A stretch of 64,000 bases of DNA from assembly GCA_963760405.1 (NCBI GenBank), contig CAVXCV010000002.1, positions 62,001 through 126,000 on the forward strand. The letters run 5' to 3'. Under the pieces are notes generated by a model. The model did no database searches. It was not told the DNA's origin and was given only the letters and a program-made list of their open reading frames with translations. Position numbers and translations under genes: made by a program. Source of the DNA: RYN-230 sp963760405. GTDB lineage: Bacteria; Actinomycetota; Actinomycetes; Streptosporangiales; Streptosporangiaceae. The first letter of the stretch is position 1. Each line of letters starts with the position of its first letter. This document shows, piece after piece, positions 17,218-26,284 of the stretch.

Positions 17218-18216
17218 CTACCACTGCCGGGCGGTAATGAATTCCGCGATGCCCGCGAATTCAGCCCGGATGTCCTCCGGCATGTCTGTGTCGGCCAGGC
17301 AGTTGTCCGCGGCCGCCAGCTGATCGGCGGCCTCGCCCTCGGCCCAGTCCTTGCCGCCTGCCTCCACCACCAGCGTGGCCGCCCGGAGCAGCTCGTCCTC
17401 GGTCAGCTGGTCGTCGCGGCCGAGCAGCCCGGCGAGTTCCTGCCCGGCCGGTGTCCCGCTGGTCAGCGCGGCCACCACCGGCAGCGACTTCTTCCGTGCC
17501 CGCAGGTCGGCCCGCACCGGCTTGCCGGTGACCTCGGGCGCTCCCCAGATGCCGAGCAGGTCGTCGGTCAGCTGGAAGGCCAGGCCGGCGTGCGCGCCGA
17601 ACCCGGCCAGGCCCATGGCCAGCCCGGGCGGCGCGCCCACATGGATGGCGCCGATGCTGCATGCGCAGGCCATCAGGGCCGCGGTCTTGTCTCCCGCCAT
17701 GGTCAGGCACTCGGCCAGGGTGACGTCGCTGCGCCGCTCGAACGCCAGGTCCGCGCCCTGCCCGGCGATCAGCCGGAGCACCGCGGCGGACAGGCAGCGG
17801 GCCGCCCAGATACCCTGCGCGCTGGTGTCCTCCAGCAGGATGTCCTGGGCCAGGGCGAGCAGCGCATCGCCCGCCAGGATGGCCGCGCCGACGCCGTGCA
17901 CCGTCCACGCGGTGGGCCGGTGCCGGCGCTCGGTGTCGCCGTCCATGATGTCGTCGTGCAGCAGCGAGAAGTTGTGCACGAGTTCCACCGCGACCGCGGC
18001 GGCCACGCCCCGGTCGGCCGTGGCCCCGGCCGCCCGCGCGGACAGCAGCGCCAGGGCGGGCCGCAGCGCCTTGCCCGCTCCCCCGCTGCCATCCAGCCCC
18101 AGGTGATAGGCGGCCACCACCTGTACCTCGGGGCTGAGCCGCTGTACTGCCGCGGCGATGGCTGGCCCGACCAGGTCACGGGCGGTCTCCACGCCCGCCG
18201 GCATGACCGCGGTCAC
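17218..18216 (-). CDS. polyprenyl diphosphate synthase (FPP/GGPP synthase family)
   Basis: Trans-isoprenyl diphosphate synthase of 332 aa, presumed to supply farnesyl diphosphate for squalene synthesis. First Asp-rich motif DDIMD at 88-92 (LLHDDIMDGDTERR); second DDLLG at 218-222 (FQLTDDLLGIWG), with G rather than D in the last position; Lys/Arg substrate residues GKALRPAL near 48 and ARKKSLPV after the second motif. Start chosen as GTG 18216, which overlaps the hpnE stop (GTGA); the frame extends 69 codons upstream with low-complexity sequence that is antisense-like. A gene of this type sits in the same place in Streptomyces hopanoid clusters. Product chain length is not certain. Confidence 0.92.
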   Translation of the reverse strand: MTAVMPAGVETARDLVGPAIAAAVQRLSPEVQVVAAYHLGLDGSGGAGKALRPALALLSARAAGATADRGVAAAVAVELVHNFSLLHDDIMDGDTERRHRPTAWTVHGVGAAILAGDALLALAQDILLEDTSAQGIWAARCLSAAVLRLIAGQGADLAFERRSDVTLAECLTMAGDKTAALMACACSIGAIHVGAPPGLAMGLAGFGAHAGLAFQLTDDLLGIWGAPEVTGKPVRADLRARKKSLPVVAALTSGTPAGQELAGLLGRDDQLTEDELLRAATLVVEAGGKDWAEGEAADQLAAADNCLADTDMPEDIRAEFAGIAEFITARQW

Positions 18217-19712
18217 GACGCCGCTCCCGCCACCGTCACCGGACGCGCCAGCGCGTCCGGCCCGCGGCGCGTCCGCGCCATCCCGCGGCGCAGCTCTCCC
18301 GCTGCGCTGAGTCCGCTTCGCACGGCTCCCTCCATCGTGTCCGGCCATCCGGTATCGGTCCACGCACCCGCGAGCACCAGCCCAGGGAGCCCGGTGCCAG
18401 CTCCCGGCCGCTTCGCGCCGCACCCGGGTACCTGCCGGAACGTGGCCCGGCGTTCCCTGGTGACGAAGAAGTCAAGGACCCGCGCGCCACGGGCGGCGGG
18501 GAAAAGCTGCTCCAGCGCGGGCACGAAGCGCTTCTGGAGCGCGGCCGCGGGAGTGTCGATCATGTCATCCGCGGCGGACACCGAGACCGCCAGGTACTGC
18601 CCGCCGGGATACTTGCCGGGCAGGCCCGAGGGGCCGGTCCGGTCGAACACCCACTGCACCGGGGAGTCCACCCCGGCCGCGAACGGCAGTTCGGTGACCC
18701 GCCGGTCGTAGATCACGTGCACGTTCAGGATCGGCGAGGCGGCCAGCCCGCGCCAGTCGTCCGGGCCCGGCGCTCCAGAAGCGGCGCTGGCGGGCAGCAG
18801 CTGGGCCGCCACATCCGGCGGCACCGCGAGGACCACGCCGTCCGCGGCCAGCACGGCCCCGGCCCGGGTGCCGCGGTCCGCCAGCCGGACCAGGAAACCC
18901 CCGCTGGCAGACAGCTCGATGGCGGCGACCTTCGTGCTCAGCCGCACCTCGGCACCGTCTTTGCCGAGCAGCCGGGCGGCCGCCTGGCCATGCAGGTCGC
19001 CGAGCGGGATAGCCGCGACCCCGATGTCCGCCGCGTCCTTGGCCCCGAGCAGCGCGGTGCGTACCACGGTCGCGGCCAGTGACAGGTTGGCGTCGTCCCC
19101 GCCGACGTTGAGGGCGGACACGGTGAACAGGTCCCAGAGCACCCGGCGGGCCCGCTCGCCCTGCCCGTGCGCGGCCAGCCAGTCGCCCAGCCGCCCGTCG
19201 TCCGCGCCCGGCCGGGCCGGGTCGAGGAACCGCATGGCCAGCGCGGCCCGGGTGACCCGCAGCCGGTCGGCCAGTGGCAGGAACGAGTAACCGGCCAGGG
19301 CCCAGCCCATGTGCAGCGGTCCGGGCAGCGCGGTCCGGCGCAGCCGCGCCTGGCCGTCCGGGCTGAGCACGGTCACGTCGAACCGGTCCTGCACGGTGAC
19401 CGCGTCGTTCATCCCGAGCCGGGCGAGCAGCCCCTGGTAGGCGGTGCAGCAGCGGAGGAACACATGCTGCCCGTTGTCGATGATCAGCCCGTCCCGGCTG
19501 AACGAGCAGGTCGCGCCGCCCAGCCGCGGCCTGGCCTCGAGCAGGGTGACCTCGGTGCCCGCCTCGCGCAGGGCGATCGCCGCGGTGATCCCGGCGAGGC
19601 CGCCGCCGACGACCACCACGGACCGGCCCGGGCCCGGCGGGCGGGACGCCCGCGGCGCCCCGCTCACCTGCGCCGCACTCCGCGGCCCGGGACTCACCTC
19701 GTCCGCGCTCAT
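18213..19712 (-). CDS. hpnE: hydroxysqualene dehydroxylase / squalene-associated FAD desaturase HpnE
   Basis: FAD-dependent amine-oxidase/phytoene-desaturase family protein of 499 aa, HpnE, which reduces hydroxysqualene to squalene in the HpnCDE route. The dinucleotide-binding motif VVVVGGGLAGITAA starts at 32, with the second Rossmann glycine segment ARPRLGGATCSF. Family markers include the NGQHVFLRCC segment and the C-terminal FAD contact LVLAGAWTDTGWPDTMEGAVRSG. Residues 1-30 are a Pro/Arg/Ala-rich lead. Both ends overlap neighbours by 4 nt (hpnD stop and polyprenyl synthase start). Confidence 0.95.
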   Translation of the reverse strand: MSADEVSPGPRSAAQVSGAPRASRPPGPGRSVVVVGGGLAGITAAIALREAGTEVTLLEARPRLGGATCSFSRDGLIIDNGQHVFLRCCTAYQGLLARLGMNDAVTVQDRFDVTVLSPDGQARLRRTALPGPLHMGWALAGYSFLPLADRLRVTRAALAMRFLDPARPGADDGRLGDWLAAHGQGERARRVLWDLFTVSALNVGGDDANLSLAATVVRTALLGAKDAADIGVAAIPLGDLHGQAAARLLGKDGAEVRLSTKVAAIELSASGGFLVRLADRGTRAGAVLAADGVVLAVPPDVAAQLLPASAASGAPGPDDWRGLAASPILNVHVIYDRRVTELPFAAGVDSPVQWVFDRTGPSGLPGKYPGGQYLAVSVSAADDMIDTPAAALQKRFVPALEQLFPAARGARVLDFFVTRERRATFRQVPGCGAKRPGAGTGLPGLVLAGAWTDTGWPDTMEGAVRSGLSAAGELRRGMARTRRGPDALARPVTVAGAAS

Positions 19713-20686
19713 TGTGACGCTCCCGCTTGTGACGCTCCCGCGGCGGTGCTGGCCCGGGTCACCGGCCGGCTGCCGCGCACCGCCATGCCCGCCAGCGACC
19801 TGGCCGCCACCATGGCCTTCTGGCCGGGCGACAGGGAGACCCGGCGCTGCAGCACCGCCTCCGGGCTGGCCGCGATGCGCTCCAGCAGGCGGAAGTAGAT
19901 CCCGGCCATGGCGCCGGTGCAGGCGGCGCTGCGCCGGTCCAGCAGCGGCATCAGCCGCAGCCCGCGCTCGTACCAGGTGCGGGCTCGCTCGGCCTCGAAC
20001 ACCACGAGCTGGACCAGCCTGGGGTCGGCGGCTGCCCCGCCAGCGTTGCCGCTGCCCGGGCCGTCCCCGGTGCGGGTGAAGTCAGCACCGTCCGGCGGCA
20101 AGGTGGCGCCGAACCGCTCGAAGTCCTCAGCCGGCAGGTAGACGCGTCCGTTGGAGTAATCCTCGCGAATATCCCGCAGGATGTTGGTGAGCTGCAGGGC
20201 CACTCCGAGCGCATCGGCCAGCGGCGCCGCCGCCGCCACGTCCGGGGTGCCGAACACGCCGAGCGAGAGCCGCCCGATCGAGCCGGCCACGCAGCGGCAG
20301 TAGTGCCGCAGGTCCTCGAACGTGGCGTAGCTGGTGCCGCGCACGTCAGCCTCACACCCGTCGATCAGCTCGCCGAACGCGGCCACCGGGATCGGGAACC
20401 GGCTGGCCGCATCCGCCAGGGCGAGCAGCACCGGGTCGCCGTCCGCGGCGGCCACGCCCTGCTCGGCCAGCGCGGTCACGCTGGCCCGCTCCTGCCCGAG
20501 CGCGGTGAGCTTGTCGGCCGCGGGCAGCGTTCCGTCACCGATGTCGTCGATGCGCCGGGCGTAGGCGTACACGGACGCGAGCGCGCGGCGCTTGGCCGGG
20601 GGCAGCAGCCGGATCCCGTAGGAGAAGTTACGCGCCTGCGACCAGGTGATCTCTTCGCAATGCCGGTAGGCGGCAGGCACGTCCAT
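19709..20686 (-). CDS. hpnD: presqualene diphosphate synthase HpnD
   Basis: Squalene/phytoene synthase family enzyme of 325 aa; HpnD condenses two farnesyl diphosphates to presqualene diphosphate. Both Asp-rich motifs are present: DDIGD at 47-51 (YARRIDDIGDG) and DIRED at 172-176 (TNILRDIREDY), with GRVYLPAEDFERFG after it. ATG 20686 is preceded by GGGAGGTGACCTG, an excellent ribosome site formed by the last codons of hpnC. An upstream in-frame alternative at 20707 would overlap hpnC by 17 nt and is less likely. The distinction from HpnC rests on operon order and on similarity to the HpnD pattern. Confidence 0.94.
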   Translation of the reverse strand: MDVPAAYRHCEEITWSQARNFSYGIRLLPPAKRRALASVYAYARRIDDIGDGTLPAADKLTALGQERASVTALAEQGVAAADGDPVLLALADAASRFPIPVAAFGELIDGCEADVRGTSYATFEDLRHYCRCVAGSIGRLSLGVFGTPDVAAAAPLADALGVALQLTNILRDIREDYSNGRVYLPAEDFERFGATLPPDGADFTRTGDGPGSGNAGGAAADPRLVQLVVFEAERARTWYERGLRLMPLLDRRSAACTGAMAGIYFRLLERIAASPEAVLQRRVSLSPGQKAMVAARSLAGMAVRGSRPVTRASTAAGASQAGASQ

Positions 20687-20690
20687 CAGG

Positions 20691-21701
20691 TCACCTCCCG
20701 GTTGCATAAGCCCTCAGCACTTCCCTGACCAGCCGGCCGCGCCGCGGCCTCGGGGTCGAGCGCAGTATGTCGTGCCCGGCGTCGGCGATCGCGGCCAGGG
20801 CGGCCCGGCCGCCCGCCACGTAACCGGCCACGGCAACCCGGGCCGCGCCGCGCAAATTCCCGACCAGCGGCGCGCCCTCGTCCAGCAACCGCCGCGCCCG
20901 GTTCACCTCGAATCCCATCAGCGCCTGCAGCCGGGCTGCTGCCTGCCCCGCGGCCAGGTCGTTCTCGGTGACGCCGAACCGGTCCATGTCCTCGCCCGGA
21001 AGGTAGATCCGGCCAGCCCGGAAGTCCTCGGCCACATCCTGCCAGTGCTCGGCCAGCTGCAGCGCGGTGCACACCTTGTCGGACAGGGCGGCGCGGTCCG
21101 GGGTGGCCACGCCGAACACGTGCAGCACGATCCGGCCGACCGGGTTGGCGGACAGCTCGCAGTAGGCCACCAGATCCGCGAAGGTCCGGTACCGGGTCAC
21201 CACCTGGTCCTGCCGGTTGGCCTGGATCAGGTCGCGGAACGGCTGGTCCGGGATCGCGCAGCTGGCCACGGCCGGCCGCAGCGCGCGGACCACGCCGATC
21301 TGCGGCCCGGCCGCCGGGCCGGGCCGGTCCCCGCTGGCGTGAGCCTGGCCGGCCGGGGCCGGGCTGGGCAGGCTCTGGTACAGCCGGGCCAGGTCGGCTT
21401 CGAGCTCGTCGAGCAGGCGCAGCCGCTCACCGGGTGGCGCCTCGTCGCCCATGTCGTCCACGGCCCGGGCGAACCCGTAGACCGCTGACAGGTGCCCCCG
21501 GTAGCGGGCGGGCAGCAGGCGCAGGGCCACCGGGAAGTTCTCCGCACCGGCCTGAGCCGCCGCGGCCGCCCCGATCGCGTCCGCCGTCACCCCGGCCGGC
21601 GGGACAGGTCCCGCCGCTGCCTCAGCGCGCGTGCCAGCCTCCGCGGACGCGGTCACCCCGGTAGCCGCGCCCGCGGCCGTTGAGCCGCGCGGGTCTCCCA
21701 A
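20691..21701 (-). CDS. hpnC: hydroxysqualene synthase HpnC
   Basis: Squalene/phytoene synthase family enzyme of 336 aa, HpnC, which converts presqualene diphosphate to hydroxysqualene. First Asp motif DDMGD at 82-86 (FARAVDDMGDE); second in EHWQDVAEDF at roughly 225; then GRIYLPGEDMDRFG. The likely start is TTG 21701 with GGGGAGG about 10 nt before it; residues 1-45 are Ala/Thr-rich and not conserved. It is the first gene of the hopanoid operon, 4 nt before hpnD, and reads away from a 1.1 kb intergenic region that should hold the operon promoter. Confidence 0.94.
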   Translation of the reverse strand: MGDPRGSTAAGAATGVTASAEAGTRAEAAAGPVPPAGVTADAIGAAAAAQAGAENFPVALRLLPARYRGHLSAVYGFARAVDDMGDEAPPGERLRLLDELEADLARLYQSLPSPAPAGQAHASGDRPGPAAGPQIGVVRALRPAVASCAIPDQPFRDLIQANRQDQVVTRYRTFADLVAYCELSANPVGRIVLHVFGVATPDRAALSDKVCTALQLAEHWQDVAEDFRAGRIYLPGEDMDRFGVTENDLAAGQAAARLQALMGFEVNRARRLLDEGAPLVGNLRGAARVAVAGYVAGGRAALAAIADAGHDILRSTPRPRRGRLVREVLRAYATGR

Positions 21702-21767
21702 ATCCTTATACCTCCCCGAGCACGCTAACTATCTTCGTCAGGCAAATGCAAACAATGACATCTACGT

Positions 21768-21782
21768 CACCTGACACAGGTG
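21768..21782. promoter_or_regulatory. palindrome CACCTG-ACA-CAGGTG upstream of hpnC
   Basis: Perfect 6-bp arms around 3 nt, about 70 nt upstream of the hpnC start; an overlapping GACAC-AG-GTGTC dyad shares the same bases. Position suits an operator for the hopanoid operon. No regulator gene is adjacent, so the binding protein is unknown. Confidence 0.35.
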
Positions 21783-21894
21783 TCGCAGATCATCGCGCCA
21801 CGGATCAGGCGCGGCCCACACGGGCGCCGGAAGAACATAAACACAATATGCCCGGCCTCGTCGCGGGCGCGCCGCGGACAGGTCAGGCGGTGAA

Positions 21895-21924
21895 CTATAT
21901 ACCACGTTGTTACCGCCATTCGCA
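21895..21924 (-). promoter_or_regulatory. possible housekeeping-type promoter facing hpnC
   Basis: On the minus strand, TTGCGA (21924-21919) and TATATA (21900-21895) are separated by 18 bp, a plausible -35/-10 pair pointing toward hpnC. It would leave a leader of about 190 nt. Based on consensus likeness only. Confidence 0.3.
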
Positions 21925-22257
21925 ACGCACGCCCAGCTCGCTTTACGGAGTTTAGGGCCTCCCCCGCCGTCGCCCCAGGCGGCTGCATCCTGCCAGGTCA
22001 CAGTGGGATTCCTGGCGGGTTCCCGGGATTGTCCCAGGGCCGGCGGAATGTTTCGCCGACGTTACAGCGGGATTCCGCGGCCGATATGCAGACGCAGGTG
22101 CGCGCCGTCCCAGCGCACATGTGTGGTTACCGAACGCAATGCCCCGGCCCCGGACGTATGCAACCGGGGCGGCGCAGTGTTGCCGGCCCGGTTGCGCAGC
22201 CCGGCCCGCCGGGCCCGATCCGGGACCGGTTCCCGGCGCGGCCTTCTGCGCGACTTC

Positions 22258-22306
22258 AATTAGCTGACGCTTCTGTCATATTGAATTAGCTGACACATAT
22301 GTCATA
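22258..22306. promoter_or_regulatory. tandem operator-like repeats, TTAGCTGAC-N6-GTCATA twice
   Basis: Two copies (22258-22280 and 22284-22306) with 26-bp spacing share AATTAGCTGAC and TGTCATA. Each copy is itself a dyad: TGAC-N6-GTCA, perfect over 5 bp per arm in the second copy (TGACA-CATA-TGTCA). This is the most A/T-rich stretch nearby and sits about 475 nt upstream of cvnA and 555 nt from hpnC. A dimeric regulator binding side by side is the simplest reading. Confidence 0.45.
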
Positions 22307-22779
22307 CCAGGGGCGCGGTAACGGCCGTCCTCGTGCCGCCCGGACGATGGTGCGGCCGACCCTGGGCACGGCACCCGCCGCAGGCAACTCCGGTCGCAGA
22401 TATCCCGGGCCGATGATGCTAGCGCACCCGCTCGGGAGTGGCATCTGGCCAGAGGGGGGCCAGCCGGAGTAGCCGGAGGGAGGCCACCCGGAGGGGATAG
22501 CGAGGGAGGCCAGCCGGGTAACGCAAGCCAGGCCGCCCGGAGGGACACGAGGCACCCACTGGAGGGCCGCCTGGCGGCCAGGCCGGACCATACGGCCACA
22601 CCGCATCGCTTTTGATACGAAACGTCGCGCAACGTATATGGAACGGATAATATTCATGGATTTGACCTATGCGCCAACTCGGCCCTTGCTAGCATCCAGG
22701 CTTCCGGGGGGTCTCCGAGTACTTCTTCGTAGCCCTGTGGTCACAATTCCGTTTCTCTTCTCCTGACGAGGCCAGCGCC

Positions 22780-25700
22780 ATGGGTTTGCGTCCCCGGTCC
22801 ATACGCACGCGGATCTTCCTTCTCGTTCTCGTCCCGGTGCTGTCCCTGATCGGGCTGTACGCGTTCGCGACCGTGCTCACCGCACGGAACGCCATCGTGC
22901 TGGCCAAGTCCAGCACGCTGAAGAACGCCACCGGCGAGCCGGTGGGCGCCTTCCTCGCCCAGCTCGACATGGAGCGGCCGCTGGCCCTGGTCTACCTGTC
23001 CAGCCCCACCGCGGCGAACCTGGCCGCGCTCGAGCTGCAGGAGACCAAGACCGCCGCCACCATGACCGCGCTCGGTACCGCGCTGCGCTCGGGCGCCACG
23101 ATGGGCAATGCGACCAGTGACGGCAAGCAGGCCATCGCCGCCCTGCTCTCCGCCGCAGACCAGCTGCCCGCGCTGCGCGCCCAGGTCCGCGCCCAGATCA
23201 TCACCAGGCCGCAAGCATTCGCCGAGTACAACGCCTTGGTCGCGGACGGCTACGCGGTCCTGAACCAGGCCATCCTGGAGCAGACGAACGCCACGCTGGT
23301 GACCCAGGCGCTGGCCTTCGTGCGGATGGGCAAGTCCGAGGAGATGCTGCTCCAGGAGAACGCGATCGTGTCCAGCGACCTGGCCGCGCGGTCGTTCCCG
23401 GCCGCGGACCGCGAGCAGTTCACCGAGCTGGCCGGAGCACGCCGGGCGCTGTTCAGCCAGACCCTGCCCGACCTGCTGCCGCTGTACCGCGGCTACTACC
23501 AGCGTGACGTCAGCCGCCAGGCCAGCGCTGCGCTGGTCGCGCAGGAGAACGCGGTGATCGGCGACACCAGGGTGGCGGGGCCGCCGCCGGTCACCCCGCA
23601 GTCGTGGGGTGAGGCGGTTGGTGCGACAGCCGCCGGGCTGTCGCTCGGCGGCACCCAGGCGGCGAACGTGCTGACCCAGCGGGCGCACGCTAACTCCCAG
23701 TTCGACCTACCTGGAACTGATCCTGGCTGGCGGGCTGGGCCTGCTGGCCGTGGCCCTGTCCATCTTCGTGTCCATCTGGATCGGCCGCGGCCTGGTGCGG
23801 GAGCTGGCGGCGCTGCGCCAGTCGGCCCTGGAGCTGGCCGAGCAGCGGCTGCCCGACGTGGTGCGGCGGCTGGCCGACGGGCAGGACGTGGACGTGGCCG
23901 CCGAGGCACCTGACCTGCCCGCCTCCTCGGACGAGATCGGCCAGGTCAGGCAGGCCTTCGCCGCGGTACAGCAGACCGCCGTGGAAGCCGCCGTCGGGCA
24001 GGCCCGGCTGCGCCAGGGCATCAGCGACATCTTCCGGAACCTGGCCCGGCGCAGCCAGTCGCTGCTGCACCGCCAGCTCGCCCTGCTCGACGCGATGGAG
24101 CGCCGGGCCCGGGAGCCGGAGGAGCTGGAAGACCTGTTCCGCATCGACCACCTCACCACCCGGATGCGGCGGCACGCGGAGAGCCTGATCATCCTGTCCG
24201 GGGACGCCCCGGCCCGCGGCTGGCGCAACCCGGTGCCGTTCGTGGACGTGCTCCGCGCGGCCGTGGCCGAGGTCGAGGACTACACCCGGATCAAGGTCAC
24301 CGCGACCACCCGGGCGGCGATCGCCGGCCCGGCCGTGGCGGACGTCATCCACATGATCGCGGAACTCGCGGAGAACGCCGTCATCTTCTCCCCGCCGAAC
24401 ACCCCGGTGCTGATCAGCGGGGACGTGGTCGGCCGCGGCTTCGCGGTGGAGATCGAGGACCGCGGGCTCGGGCTGAGCGAGGAGCGGCGGGCCGAGCTCA
24501 ACCGGCTGCTGGAGAACCCGCCGCCATTCGACCTGTCCGGCAGCGACCAGCTCGGCCTGTTCGTGGCCAGCCAGCTCGCGAAGAAGCACAACATCCGGAT
24601 CTCGCTGCGCTCCTCGCCGTACGGCGGGACCACAGCGATCGTCCTCATCCCGCTCAACCTGGTGGTCCCGGAAGGCTCCTACGAGAAGGGCACCGCCACC
24701 ACGGCGGGCGGCACGGCCGCGATCCAGCTGACCGGCAGGCACGCGGTCCGCGAGGAGCTGGCCAGCCCGGAGCGGGCCGCTGGGGCGTCCCAGGAGCCCA
24801 TCTCCACGGGCACTGCGGACGAGCGATCGGCTGGCGGCGCCGCGGACCGGTGGTCGGCCGACGCAGCGGCCGATATGTGGGCTGGAAGCGACCTGGCGGC
24901 CGAGCACGCGGACCCGCCGGGCAGCTGGTCAGCGGACACCGCGGAGTTCTGGATCGGCGATGCTGCGGCCGCCCCGCCCGCGAACGGCCTGGCCGGGCAC
25001 GACGGCGAAACGCACGACGGCGCTGGGCAGGCCGACGCCGGCGACGGCTACCACGGCAACGGGCACGACGCCAGCGGTTACGCCGGCGCCGGCGCCGGGC
25101 CCGCGGCCAGCCCGGCGGAGCAGGCTGACACTGACCTGGTCGGGGCTGCGGACCTAGGCGAGGCTGCGGACCTGCCCGGCGCGGACCTGGCGGGCGCGGA
25201 CCTGGCGCGGGGCGCGGACACGGCCGGCGCGGACACGGCCGGCGCAGACACGGCCGGCGCGGACACGGCCGCGCGGACACGGCCGCGCGGACACGGCGGC
25301 GCAGACACGGCCGGCGCGGACACGGCGCGGACACGTGCGCAGACACGGTGGGCGCGGACACGGATCGCGATGGCGCTGGTCCGGCCGCTGATGGGGGCGC
25401 GGGCGCGGCCGCCGACGAGGTGGATGAGGTGCACCTGCTGCCACGGCGGATCCGCCAGGCCAGCCTCGTCCCGCAACTCCGGGACAGCCGGGTTCCTGGC
25501 CCAGCCACGCTGCGCAGTGACTTCGCGGCCGCAGCGGAGGCCTTCGACGATCACTCACCCAGTGACCGCGCACTCGACGACCGCTCCCCCGAGCAGGCCA
25601 GGAGCACGGTCGCCGCGATCCAGCAGGGCTGGGAACGCGGCCGCTCGGTCTTTGACGCCGGGGAGAAGGGCGCGGGCACGACCGGGCCCGGAACCGTCGG

Positions 25701-25821
25701 CGAGGGGGACGACCCCGGTGCCGGGGATGATCCGGAAGGCGCTGGCACACCTGATGCGCTGGTGACTCAGCTCCCGGCCAACCCGGCACGGGCCGCCGGA
25801 ACGCCGCAGAGCAACGACTGA
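22780..25821 (+). CDS. cvnA: conservon sensor histidine kinase-like protein CvnA (nitrate/nitrite-sensing domain); frameshifted
   Basis: Membrane sensor of the Streptomyces conservon type, about 1010 aa. Order: N-terminal membrane helix (22800-22870), extracytoplasmic NIT-type sensing domain (to about 23690), second helix (about 23705-23780), a dimerisation-like region (NLARRSQSLLHRQLALLD, RIDHLTTRMRRHAE), and a HATPase (ELAENAVIFSPP, EDRGLGLS, LGLFVAS) ending near 24660. Then a long Ala/Asp-rich tail, a 15-bp repeat tract (25148-25370), and a conserved end (LPRRIRQASLVPQLR, SPEQARSTVAAIQQGWERG). The frame breaks near 23701 (CAGTTCGACC has one T too many; removing it gives NSQ-STYLEL) and inside the repeats, where a net one-base loss switches to the frame of the conserved end. 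It heads the cvnABCD set, 12 nt before cvnB. Confidence 0.85.
25148..25370 (+). repeat. degenerate 15-bp tandem repeats in the cvnA tail (Gly-Ala-Asp-Leu/Thr-Ala units)
   Basis: Fifteen GCGGAC/GCAGAC units. Start-to-start spacings are 18, 15, 15, 18, 15, 15, 15, 14, 14, 14, 15, 11, 12 and 15 nt. In frame they encode pentapeptide-repeat-like GADLA and GADTA units. Three successive 14-nt units shift the frame step by step and restore it; an 11-nt unit then shifts it for good, into the frame that encodes the conserved C-terminal end. Confidence 0.8.
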
Positions 25822-25833
25822 TCAGGGGGAAAC

Positions 25834-26277
25834 ATGATGGCCGCCGAGCATGGGAACGGAGTCGCCGCAGGGCTAGCTGGCGACCTCGACTGGCTGCTGA
25901 ACGACCTGGTGTCCCGCGTCCCCGACATCAACAAGGCGGTCATCCTGTCCCGTGACGGCCTCGCCATCGCCGCGTCGGGCGGGCTGAACCAGGAGGACTC
26001 GGAGCATCTGGCCGCGGTGGCCTCCGGTTTCCAGAGCCTGGCCCGCGGCGCGGGCCGTCAGTTCGGCGGCGGGCACGTCCGGCAGACCATCGTGGAGATG
26101 GAGACCGCATTCCTGTTCGTGACCGCGGCAGGCGAGGGGAGCTGCCTGGCCGTGCTGAGCCCGGCCAGCGCGGACGCGGGCCTCGTCGCCTACGAAATGG
26201 CCATCCTGGTGAAACGGGTCGGCCAGCATCTATCAGTGAACCCCCGGCCGGGTACGGCCGGGGAGGGCGCGGACTGA
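25834..26277 (+). CDS. cvnB: roadblock/LC7 domain protein CvnB
   Basis: Roadblock/LC7 (MglB-like) protein of 147 aa, expected to bind and regulate the small GTPase CvnD. DLDWLLNDLVSRVPDINKAVILSRDGLAIA is split here as LLNDLVSRVP and AVILSRDGLAIA, the standard roadblock helix-strand opening; QTIVEMETAFLFVTAAGEG and LVAYEMAILVKRVGQHL complete the fold. ATG at 25834 (or the next codon) follows AGGGGGAAAC. It lies 12 nt after cvnA and 7 nt before cvnC. Confidence 0.95.
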   Translation: MMAAEHGNGVAAGLAGDLDWLLNDLVSRVPDINKAVILSRDGLAIAASGGLNQEDSEHLAAVASGFQSLARGAGRQFGGGHVRQTIVEMETAFLFVTAAGEGSCLAVLSPASADAGLVAYEMAILVKRVGQHLSVNPRPGTAGEGAD

Positions 26278-26284
26278 GCCGGAC

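Larger units (their letters stand above)
21702..22779. other. 1.1 kb divergent intergenic region, hopanoid operon / conservon
   Basis: No gene is supported; open frames here lack family likeness and consistent third-position GC. The region is A/T-richer than its surroundings at 21702-21960 and 22255-22310. It holds a palindrome at 21768-21782, a possible minus-strand promoter at 21895-21924, two tandem dyads at 22258-22306, and at 22440-22570 an imperfect purine-rich repeat built on GGAGG-CCAGCCGG. It must contain the control regions for both the hopanoid operon (leftward) and cvnABCD (rightward). Confidence 0.6.

Noticed and set aside
12546..21701. Carotenoid cluster as an alternative to hopanoid
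   Set aside because: The two synthases and the desaturase could suggest carotenoids, but shc, HpnH and the HpnG domain settle the pathway; no carotenoid cyclase or phytoene desaturase pair is present.
22440..22570. Purine-rich GGAGGCC repeats as a regulatory array
   Set aside because: Units are irregular in length and sequence; no clear dyad or constant spacing.
25148..25370. Repeat tract considered as a CRISPR array
   Set aside because: Units are 11-18 nt with no spacers and lie within the cvnA coding sequence; no cas gene is present.
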